A stretch of 64,000 nucleotides of DNA. Origin: Paragordius varius. Taxonomy: Eukaryota; Nematomorpha. Below the pieces are notes generated by a model, which did not search any database, was not told the origin of the DNA, and saw nothing but the letters and a program-made list of their open reading frames with translations. The DNA is taken from NCBI GenBank assembly GCA_964247055.1, contig OZ176056.1, positions 8,370,001 to 8,434,000 of the forward strand. Reading direction: 5' to 3'. The position numbers and the translations under genes are program-made. Shown one piece after another: positions 34,501-47,189 of this stretch (positions within the stretch are counted from its first letter, which is position 1; each line of letters starts with the position of its first letter).

Positions 34501-37500
34501 ACGTATATATCAGAATATTGATAAACCGCTGAGTAAACTCTCTTTTTGGATATTTGGGTTTTTTAGGTTTTTTGATTTTTCAATTATTTTAGCGTTTCTT
34601 GGAATCGATTGTAATATCTGAATGGACGAATGGCTAGGTAACTGGTGTCTGAATTTGGGTTTTTGATTAATATTTTGATTTTTTTTGGATTTTTTAAGCT
34701 TTTGAATAAAATTTATAATCAGTTATTATACATCAGAATATTGAAGAAATCACTAGAAAATATAAGATCTTTTTTGGGAGGAGTTTTTTCGATTTATATC
34801 ACGAGTTTTTTTGGAATATATGAAGGCTAACGCTATAAATTATTTACACTTTTCAGAATTTTGAAACCCTGATGTACAGTATAAATTGATATTATACGGA
34901 CAAAAGGTAAAAATATAACGACAATTTTTTCAAAAGACAACCAACCCTAATGTTTTTCATATAAGCTACTTAGTTACGATTGTAAAATATAGTATTGATT
35001 GTGTTAGTCTTAGATATCTCTATTTCACACTTTGCCATTTAAAACAATGAGTTACATTGATAAAAATCTAGTTTTAAAAATTATGGTAGTCTTTTAAAAA
35101 AAAATATTTTTCTTTATATTTTTACATTTTGTCCCCGTATAATATTTTACTGTAAAATTTTAAATTTTTGGCGTTTTTCGAAAGAATTTTTTTTTTGATT
35201 TTTGATATCGAAAATTATTTTAGCGTTTCTTTGTTGATTGTTGATTATTAAAATTTAGTCTATGGTCGTTCTTGATTAAAATTTTGGATACTTTTTAAGT
35301 ATTTAGGGAAAATTTAAAAATGGTTAACCAATTAAATATTGAATAAATTGCTAGGACTCTTAGATCTTTTTAGTTTTTTAAGGGTTTTTTTAGAGTTTTT
35401 TTTTCGATTTTTTTGAAATATTTTTGGTATATGTTTAAGTTAGATGTTACAAACGATTGATATGCCAGAATTCTAGAAAAACCCATTAGATTAAAGGTTT
35501 TTAATGAAATATGATTATAAATTAAAATTGGTTTTTTTTTCATTTTACCTTATATTTATTTTATTTTTTATATATGTATATATTGTTTGAATAGCATCTT
35601 TTGATAATGTGCGTGAGGGGGATTGTATTGTGTGTTTCAGTAAAAATGACATTTACATGATTAGTCAAAAAATTGAGGCCCGTGGAATACCTTGTGCCGT
35701 AATATATGGGAGTTTACCCCCTGGTAAGATTTTAGTTTTATAAAAACTAAACTTTAATAATAGTTAAAATGCCCTTTTTTTGTTTCGTTTAATATGTTGT
35801 GTTGTGGAGTCGGATATATGTCGTCCGCATATTACGCCATTTTTTACCGACGATTTTTATGTCAAACGATTTATGTCTATGCCTCGTGTGTGATTATGAT
35901 CCTTTTAAAAGCAAACGCTGAAAAACAACAAAATTGGTGAGCAAATTTATACTTACTTATTCTTATTTAGGGAAAAAAACGGAAACCCTAAATCCTTTTA
36001 ACAATTACACAACTATGACTTTAATTTACCAAAATTTTTAAGGTTTTTTTCTATAAAACTTTCTAAAACGCAACAGAGTGGCGATAGAATCTAAACTGTC
36101 CAATACTCAAGCTGTATTCAGAGCAAATATTAAATTTATAAAAAAACAAATTGATTTAAACGAAATATATCATCGACTTTACGAAAGCGTTTAATAGAGT
36201 CAGGCGAACACATCGGTTCTGGAAGGCAAATATCTCGAATCAAAATATCAGAGCATATAATATAAAAATAAAAAATCCCCATATATTCAAATACAATTGC
36301 ATGCATATTGATACCATTGAACAAGGGATTGCGATTTACCAATTTTTTCTTCATAGATACATTGTTTTACATATAACTTGGAAAAAATCCCTCTTTTCAT
36401 GAGTCCATTCATTTTATTATTATAGTTTGGAAGCAAGAATATGTAATGCCTATATATTGTTTTAAACGTACATATATATTATTCATAGAATTAAATTTAG
36501 CGACGACGACGACGACACATATAGTAATAAGACCTGGTTATTCCCTTTAATATCAAGAGGGCTAACATAGACCTCACCTAGGGCGTGGACTGCCACAATT
36601 TGCATAAGCCTTGTTCATTATATTGTTGATTATAATATCCTCAATAATTATGGACGAATCAATATTATATATTTCTGATGTATTTTCCCCATATCTAAGA
36701 GGCATTTTCACTCCTGCAATTCCAAATAATCATCTGGGCCATCCTTTTTTTCCAGTCGGATATCTGCTTTGGACTTCCCCCTCTCGGAGTTTTGTTTGGA
36801 TTTCAACTGACAACACGTGTTTCACAAGCAGCTTTTAATCGTTTCTAAGAAATGAATCCTAGCTTCGCCTGGATGATCCTTTGTCATTCGATAAAGTTTT
36901 GACTCGGTTTAACCATAAACTATTAAAAGGAGAGTAAGTAGATTTGCATTGCTAAGTTCGTTATCTCCTCCCAATCCATTTCGTCAATGGCTAATCAACC
37001 ATAAGACATTTCCAAATTAATTCTGGGAACCCTTTAAAGAATCAACGAACTTTACTCAATATATTCGCCATATTTGTCACCTGTTAATTACTAGAAACAT
37101 AGAATGCACCGATGCAAATATCAAGACTGTTTTTCTAGCCTTTGGTGACATTAACATTATCCAAAGCTGATTAACAATATGAAATGAGGGGAAATATTGA
37201 ACCTAGCCATGTAAATCTATTTTCCATTTAATAGTTTATATGGTTAAACCGAGTTAAATTTTAACGAATGCCAAAAAATTCATAAAACGGCCTTAACGAC
37301 AGATAATTGGGAGTTCTCAAACTTTTTAGCAATATAAAAACGAGTTGAAAAGTTGTTACAACCTTCTTTGCCTGAATGATCGATTAGTAATTCCACGCGC
37401 AATGCAAAACGCTAACCTAACGCTCTTACACACCGGACATAATCGGTTAAATACCATGAAATCCCAGGCCTGCATTTAAGTATTCTAACCCGACATAGAG

Positions 37501-39454
37501 AATGATCTCACTCTCTGGTTTAAGAATTGCAAACATATCAATTCAACCTACCCAATGCTCCAGAAAACCCAACCTATGGGTAGAATTTTAATACTCTGAC
37601 ATGGGAACGGCTACATATAGATAATGTTGGCCCAATCAACGAGTTTTACTGGTTGGTAACTATCGATAACGCCTATCACTGGGTGGAAGTAGATATGCTC
37701 AAGTGATTTCGACTCGAGCATTCTAAATTGTCTGGAAAAGCCTATATTGTCAGATTTGAATTTCCTCGTCAAATCGTAACTGACAATACCAGCTACTTTG
37801 CATCATCAAAAGAATTCGATTCGGTTTTACCAAAATTCAATATTAAGCACATATCCGCACCATACCCTATCACCCAAAGACCACAACGGGTTGGTAGAAA
37901 AAAGAGTGATAAAAACCTTGAAAACCAAATACTACTCTACTAAAGGCGACTCTATGCATCCATACAAAGCAATGAACGGTGTTTTATATTCACCCTCAGA
38001 ACAAGTTTCCACGCGTCGATAAAAGAAATTCCTATCCGAATTTACAGAGCTTGAAACAGAATTACGCCGCAATCAACCTATCTACCACATAAAAAACGTC
38101 CGCCCCCCGATAAGCAGGCTAATCTTTTTAGGAAGAAAGTAATTTAAAGGACATTTTATTAGAGAGATTGCATGATATGATTATTTTTATTAGGTATTTA
38201 TTTCATTGTTCACTTGTTATGTTAAAAAATGAATAAATTTAATTGATACGTATCACAGTGGGCAAAATAACGAAGTCGTCTATTTGTTCTGATAAAAGCT
38301 ATTATTGGTTTTGGCAGTTCATTTATGGTAAAATTCATATCATCATATATTTTAGCATTTTGTCTTGCGTTCTTGTTAATCTCTCGATTCTAATGTTTTA
38401 AACCTAATAATAATGAAATAAATATATTTTTTTAAATCAGAAGAATAATACTATTTTTGAACTTTTTACAATTTTGATGCAATTTTAAATACAGTAAAAA
38501 TTATCTTTTTACATTTTCCATATATATATATATATATATAATCATATCTTTTCATTGAATTTACAAAAAATATATTCAAGTTTTTTTTTTAAATTTAACT
38601 AATTATGATTTGTTCATTATAGGAACTAAACTTGAACAAGCGAAACGTTTCAATGATCCAACTGATCCCTGTAAAATTATGGTAGCCACTGATGCTATTG
38701 GCATGGGAATAAATTTGTAAATAATTTTTAGTCTAAAAAAATGATAATTTTTAAATTTTTGGAAATTTTCTAAAAATATCAAAATTTTTAACATATTTAA
38801 TATCTTTGAATGTTTGGTTTTTAGATATAATTTTGTACGTTTTTTTCTTCTTTTAAGGTTAACTTGTTATTTATTTTTATTTAAATATATATAACTTGTA
38901 ATTATTTTCATATTTAAAATTGGACTTTATATATGCTTCACACATATTTTTATATAATATGTTATAATAGGATTATTAAGCAAATTTATTTTATACACTG
39001 TTAATTTTTATTTTTAGATAAACTAAATATTTATATTTATATAATTTCTTTTTTTTATCGTTTTTTATCGTTTCAAAACTTATAATATTTATGCCAACAC
39101 AGAAATATCAAACGAATAATATTTTATTCTCTGTTAAAACCTTCGCTTAACGAAAACACGGGTGAACGTGAAATGGAAAGACTTAGTATATCACTAGCCC
39201 TTCAAATAGCGGGTCGAGCTGGTCGATTTGGTTTTTGTGCTCAAAATAATCAAATGACGCCTTCGATCGAAAATAATGGTATTAACATTTTTAATTTTTT
39301 AAAGCTTTTTAAGGGATATTTTGGGGTGTTTCTGCTTTTTTTTCATATTTTTATTATGAGGTCAGTCAGTACACTATGTTTTAATATTTTTTCAAGAAAA
39401 TTTTTATTAAGAAACTATAAATGTTATTTAAGTGGAATATTGACATAATTTGAA

Positions 39455-39538
<84 letters not shown>

Positions 39539-40163
39539 CTTATCGTTTTATTTTTAAAACATTTGGTAACGCATGCATTCTATATAATTAATTATTTAGG
39601 TTTAATTCCATTAAAATGATTATATTTTTTGGCAAATATAGATGTTACAATCAACGAAAGTGATGAAACACTCATATTAGAGAAAAATATATCTTCCGAT
39701 CAAATAATAACTACGGCGGCACAACAACAGACATTTATTAATAATTTTGATTCAGGTTATTTCTTTATTTTACCTAAATTTATAATATAATATATATATA
39801 TGGTAAAAATTGGAATTATTCGCTAAAAAACTTAAAAGCAATTCAAAAAAAACCCTGACATTTCATACATATAGATAGATAGTTACATTTTTGAATTATA
39901 TAATTGAGTGTAGTAACAGTTTACATCTCAAATCCCATTTTGCAACCTAAAAAATGAATTTTTTTAAATTTTAATATTTTTTTAACATATCTGATTGATT
40001 TTATTGTAGGAAAACAAACGCATATCGTTTAATTAAATAATAAATTAAATAATAAATAAAAAAATCATATAATTATATGAAAATATGAACAATTTTGCCT
40101 GTATATAATTTAAGTTTTCACTGTAATCTACAGTGGGCTTAGTTTTTAAATTACTTACTATTG

Positions 40164-40222
<59 letters not shown>

Positions 40223-43200
40223 CTAAAAAATTAAACCAAAAATGATATAAAAAAGAAATCGAAGGGGGTCCAAGTTTTACAGCAATTTAATTAACAACAA
40301 TTTTTCTGGATAAAATAAGCAAAATCTAACATAAAAAAGTGAGAATAAAAAAACATTTAATATACAAAAAGCATATTCGTATATACCAATTCTCCAATTT
40401 TAAGTCTATAGTAAGTACGATTGTAAAAATATTATAAAGTGTAATCAACAATTTATGTCGTTATTTTATTTTATATTTAAAACAAAAAAAGATATAGGTT
40501 ATAAATTTTAAACCTTGGTAAACGCATTTAATTGTCAAATGGTAATATTTAATGTTTTTAAAATGTTAATAAAAAAAATTTCAAATTTTTTTACGGCATA
40601 TTACCATTTAGATGGAGCTTATGAAACAGGTGGCGAAGTGACATGTTTTAGCATGGAAGATTTATATACCCTAAAATCCATGCTTAAAAATGGTAAGGCA
40701 CAAACTGAACCAATTGAAGTAAATAAACTTATTTTTTTGTCATCCTTTTTATAATTTTGCAAAAATAAAGTTTTGTTTTAGGTTTTATTCGTCAACTTTA
40801 AAATAATACTATTAAAAAATTACTATAAACTAAATTTCATTTTACATACTCATTTTTTTACCCTAAAATTATGAACTAATCTTTACTTTTAATCGGACAG
40901 ATGAAATTCATATTTGACATTTAAAAAAATATTTCACGCAAATTTAACCGCAAAACTAATTAAATATATATCTAAATAATAAAATTACTATATACTACTC
41001 TAATATACCATTTACAATTCAAATTCATTTTAAAATAAAATATGAGTTGTTGGGCTAGTAAAACTCATTAATATGAAAAATAATTTTTTGGCTTAGTTTT
41101 TTGTTTTTTCAGTATTATTACAATTTTAAACAAAATTTTTGTTTTTAAAAATATAAAAAAAATATAGGTAATTTTTAATCTCAAAAACACATAATTTATA
41201 TTAGGGGGAATTTGAATTGTTAAAGGAGGTATATTTTTATTTTTGCCTTAACTCCGAAGTATATAATTATTGTTTTTTAAATTTTGACCACAATATTAAT
41301 AATGTATTTAGATTTTAAAAGCTTAAAATTTTGGCCAGTCCTCTTTACCGCTAAAAATATTGAAACAAATACATGATTTATGATAATTTTTGTATAAAAA
41401 TTGTTGTATTATTACGCTATAAATGTAAGTCGCGGTATCATATAAATAAAGTTTTATATCTTAAAAAAATTTTTATTTCAATCTTTTTATTATCGCTAAT
41501 AAAGCTTTTTTTTTATTCTCTACATTATAAAAGTTAGCCGGTCTGCACCTAACTACCTAAAATTTTTAACTGTTTTCACATCAAATTTATCTTTAATGAG
41601 AAATAATGGCATATTTGTTTCGAAAATTATTTGAAAATTATCTTATTATATCAATAAAAACAGTCATAAAACACAAATCAATATTTTATATAATTATTTT
41701 TTAATGTTATCTATTTTCCAAAAAAAGTCAGTTGGTTTGCACCCGACCGCCAAACAAATTGATTCGTTTTCATATCAATTTTCTTAAGTGAAAAGTCATA
41801 TAAGTTATAAAAAAAGTTTTAAAGAAAAAAAATCCTTTTTTCAAGTGAAAAATAGTATAAAGTTTTAAAGAAAAAAAAAATAGTTTTTATTATATTTAAA
41901 ATTTTTTACCAAAAAAAGTGAGCTGGTCTGCACCCTACTGCTGACCAAATTGAACTGTTTTCATATCAGTTTTTTTCAAGTGAAGAATCGTATAAGTTAT
42001 AAAAAAAGTTTTAAAACAAAAAAATAATCAAAACTTTTTTGATTTTTTTTATTTTGCTCGTTAAAAAAAGTCAGCTGGTCTACACCCAACTGCTGAGCAA
42101 TTTGAACTATTTTCATATCAGTTTTTTTAGTGAAAAATAGTATAATGTTTAGAAATTTTTTAAAAAATATAATTCCTTTTTATATCAAAACTTTTTTTAT
42201 TATTCTAAAAACAGTCATAACACAAATCAATATATTATATATTAATTACGATTCAAATTCACCCTTAAACAACACAAATTTACCTTAAAAATTAATTATT
42301 TGTTTTCGGGCTAATATAACTCATCATTTATATAAAATATATTCTAATGGAGTATATTATTTTTTAGTATTATATTATTTTTAAACAAAATTTAATTTTA
42401 TAAAATTATTAAAAAAAATAGGTCATTTTTAATTTTAAAGAACACATAATTTATTTTTAGGGTTAATTTTTAATTGTTCAAAGGGGCAATTTGAATTGTT
42501 TAAGGGTTAATTTGAATTATTGTATATACTATATATTTATTCGTTAAAAAAAGTCAGCTGGTCTGCACCCTACTGCTGAGCAAATTGAATTGTTTTCATA
42601 TCACCTTCCACGGGCTGATTTATCCAATCTCATTGATATATTTACGGCACTTAGCAAACTTGATAATGCTCGTTACTTTATGTGTAACATGGAAGATTTT
42701 AAATTCCTGGCTGATGTGTGCAGGCATATTCCACTCCCTTTGAGAGTTAGGTAAACGAAAAAATATTACATAATTTTATGAACTGCTTTTTTATGGTAAG
42801 CTATCAATGTTGAAATTTATGGATATTATAATTAGATGAATTAATTGAAATTTATGGTAAAAAAAATGTATTCAATAAACTGCTTTATTTACAGTAAGCT
42901 ACCAATGTTGAAACTTATGAGTATTATAATTTATTTAATAACTTTTTTATAGTAAGTAATCAATGTTGAAATTTATGGTAAAAAAAGTGTTTTATTATGA
43001 CTTTTTATTTAATAAACTGCTTTTTTACAGTAAGCAATCAATGTTGAAATTTATGGGGGAAAAAAATGTTTTATATGATAACTTTTTTAATAAACTGCTT
43101 TTTTATCGTAAGCTATCAATGTTGAAATTTATGGGTATTATAATTTTTTTAATAACTTTTTTATAGTAAGCAATCAATGTTGAAATTTTGGTGAAAAGAA

Positions 43201-44778
43201 GTATTATAGTAATTTTTTTAATAAACTGCTTTTTTATCAATGTTGAAAATTATGGGTTTTTTAATAACTTTTTTTAATAAACTGCTTTTTTATCGTAAGC
43301 TATCAATGTTGAAATTTATGGGTATTATAATTTTTTAAATAATTTTTTTATAGTAAGTAATCAATGTTGAAATTTATGGTAAAAAAAAAGTGTTTTATTA
43401 TGACTTTTTATTTATCAACTGCTTTTTTACAGTAATTAATCAATGTTGAAATTTATGGGAAAAGAATTATTTGTAATAAACTGCTTTTTTTACAGTAATC
43501 AATGTTGAAATTTATGGGTATTATAATTTTTTTGTAATAATTAATTTTTTTTAATAAACTGCTTTTTTACAGTAATATTTTATAATAATTTTTTATAAAC
43601 TGCTTTTTTACAGTAATTAATTAATGTTGAAATTTATGGGAATCGCTCCGCGCTTGTTTTTCCATAAGGAATGGGCTTAAAATTCACAACCCGCACAAAA
43701 CATAAAAACTTTTATAGATAAATTAACCATATTTATTTCAAGCCTTTATTTTATATAAATGGGGACCCTTAAATTAATTTTAGTAGCCTATATATAATTA
43801 TGCATTGTTTTCTGCTGTTTTATAAAATAAGTTCCTACTTTTTATTATGTTCTATATAAAAAATGTAATTTTATACAGTTATTTTGCCGAATAATAAATA
43901 TAAATAATTGTTTTTTTCCTAGAATAATTTTAAACCACAATCATATGGATTTAGGATCCTTTATTTAAATAAATTTTTAAATCAGTTTTGTTGAAATTTG
44001 TTTATATCTTTCTTATATTTTGGGTATAAATATAGATATGTGTTTTGTTGCGCTCCTATAAGCCGAAAACAAATGTTTGCATGCGCTATGTTCCTTAAGG
44101 TATATTTTAATTTTTAAATTTATAATTTTTTAATTTCTATTTAATTATCCTGCTGTAAAACATAATTTATTGCAAATTTATATTTATATTATGTGGATGG
44201 TCAAGGGATATTTACTTAATATATTTTTGCCATATAATTTTAACCTAACCAAATTTCTTGTATAAAGTAAAAATTATTATTCCGTCTAAATTTGTTGATT
44301 ATTAAATTCATGGCAGCCTTTTCAAAATTAATTTGACACCAATTATTTTTAAGCCATTATATTAATTTTTATATGACAAATTTCTTTACAGTTGCGTAAT
44401 CTTACGCCATTTTATAATCATAAATCTTAAATTGTGACATAGCCTACCATATAATTCACACTACTTTGAAATAAATAATTGAATTGAAAATGTTGATGTT
44501 AAAGATTGAGTATTAAACATAAACACGCATTGACAGAAAATATGTATTTTTCTTTGCAAAAATGATAATCTTTTTTTAACTTTTTATATAATAAATTTGT
44601 ACTACTAACCATTAAATGTGGTCATTTATTCAATGATGATATGTCTTTCTCGGTCATATCTAATATAGGTTAGAAATTTAATCAAAACTTTGCAACAATA
44701 TAATATTATGTAATGGTTTTTATTGCAAAAATATTAACTTTTTATATCAAAAACAAATAAATTATAAAGTTTGCGCGG

Positions 44779-44815
<37 letters not shown>

Positions 44816-47149
44816 ATTAAATGATTAATTTATTTCTCGATCATATATATTATAGTTTAAAAATTTAATTTAAGAGTTTGCAACAATACAATTATTACGT
44901 AATGACATTTATTGCAAAAGCTATAAACTTTTTATTTCAAAAACCTATAAATAAATTATAAAGTTTGCTCGACAATATAGCCGGGGACAACCGTTAACGT
45001 TTGAATGGTTATGTACGCAACTCAATGATTGGCCCTTTAGTCCGCCCAATACTATTTCCGATTTGATTCATCTTGAGGGCGTTTTTGATGTCTTAGATAT
45101 GTATCTTTGGTTAAGGTTTAAGCAATTTTAAACATTTTTTTTCTAAGATTTGTGAAAAATAATTACTTTTTTTAAATATATATATTGAACTAACCATTTC
45201 TTTTTGGACAATAATTTTTATCGTATATTGTAAATGATAAATATCCATGTTAGTTTTTTAATTAATTATAGTTTTTTCTGAAGAATATTTAATATGAATC
45301 CACACACGTGCATATGTAAAATAGATTAAAGATTTATGATTTTAATATTACCTTTTTTTTATAAAAAATTTTTATTGGTTTAAAAATTTACTTTTTTTAA
45401 ATATATATATTGAACTAACCATTTCTTTTTGCACAATTATTACAACAATCGTATATTGTAAATAATCTATTCAAGTTAGTTTTCTAATTAATTATTTTTG
45501 GTTAATTATCTATTTTCGGTTTTTTTTTCTGAAGAATATTTAATATGAATCCACACATGTGTATGTAAAATATTAAAGATTGGGTATTTACATATTACCT
45601 TTTTTTATAAGTATAATTTTTTAGTGGTCTTAAAATTTAAAAATTTTTTGTCGAATATATTATTTTAAACGAATATAAATTAAAATTAGGCCATAAAAAT
45701 CGGAAATTAGGCAAAATGATAAGCGCGAGCCAAATTATTAATAAACGATTTTTAATGAAAAAAAAAACTTATTGTTAAAGGGGAGTCTACTGTAATCCTT
45801 AGTTATCAATAACAATAATATATTTATTTATTGATTGATTGATTGATTGATTTTTTAGCTATCGATTTCCTGATATGTTCCCTGACATAAGTATGGTTCG
45901 GGATATGCAAACTGAATTAGATGCCATCATTAGAATCGGTTTTTATATTTTTATAATATTTTTTTTAACAAATTTGTCATTAGAGTTTAATTTTTGAGAT
46001 TATTTCAAAAATATTAAATTGGTTAATTGTTGCTTGCTTAACCTAATGTTAGTTATTATTGTAACCACAAATGTAAGCAAAAAAGAAAACTGTTTAAAGA
46101 GGGTGGATTTAATAGTCCTGATATAATAATTATTGCTTTGTAATTTGCAATTTCAATATTTTTTTAACATTATATATTTATTTTTTACTATTATTATGCA
46201 TTCATTATATTGTATTTATCTTGAGATAAACTTTTTGAAAGTATTAATCATATTAGCTAAATGCATTGTATAATATTTCTTTATTAAACTTTTTTAATTA
46301 TTTTTTTTAAATTTTTTCTTTGAAATATGCAATATATTCCCTTCTAGGAGTCTCTAACCTTACAAAACTTTTGTGTAATTCATCTGCCGCGGGCCCTGGC
46401 CTTGTCAACGAAGAAAATATTGATAATCTAAATCAAAGCACCATCAAACATGTTAATTTATATGAAAATTATAATGATGATGGCAAAATAACCAAAAAAA
46501 GGAGCCCAACAAAACAACATATTGCTTACAAGTACAATAATTCTCAAGATTGTGAAACTATTGTAAAACAACAAAGGCGGCCATTTAAAAAGGATTTGAA
46601 TCAAAATTATAACGATGAAAATGCAGCAATTAATAAAAAGTATACTTATTTCTAATACTTAACGCTTGAATTTCTTTATATCCATATAAAGAGGTAAATT
46701 TGATAAAAATAGTGTTATCAAGAATAAAACTGTTGTAATGAATATCAAATGTTTTTACCGTTTTTGTAACCCCCCACCCCTTGAATTGCATATTTTTAAT
46801 TTTTCAAATTAAAACATTGTCTTTTTGATGTTCTATAATTTATCTTAAAAATATAATTCGATTTATAAAATATAGTAGCATACAAAAAATTTTTGCCTGT
46901 AATTATTATATAATTTATATAAAATCTAACACATGTTTGCATCTTGAAATCGAGGGTGTCCAACACGAAAATATTGAAAATCAATAGTTTGCAAAAATGA
47001 GCTCACAAAATCTTAGTAAATTGATATTTCTACGCTATTTTTCTAAAGAAATTTATCCAATTGGCAACAAACTAGAAAAAATTCTTGTTTTGTGTTTAAA
47101 TTTTATACAGAATTATGTTTAAAATCTAATAAATTATTTATAAATGCCC

Positions 47150-47189
<40 letters not shown>

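Noticed and set aside
36501-36516. CGA/GAC trinucleotide run as a possible functional repeat
   Set aside because: Only about five units, next to the fossil element; no support for function.
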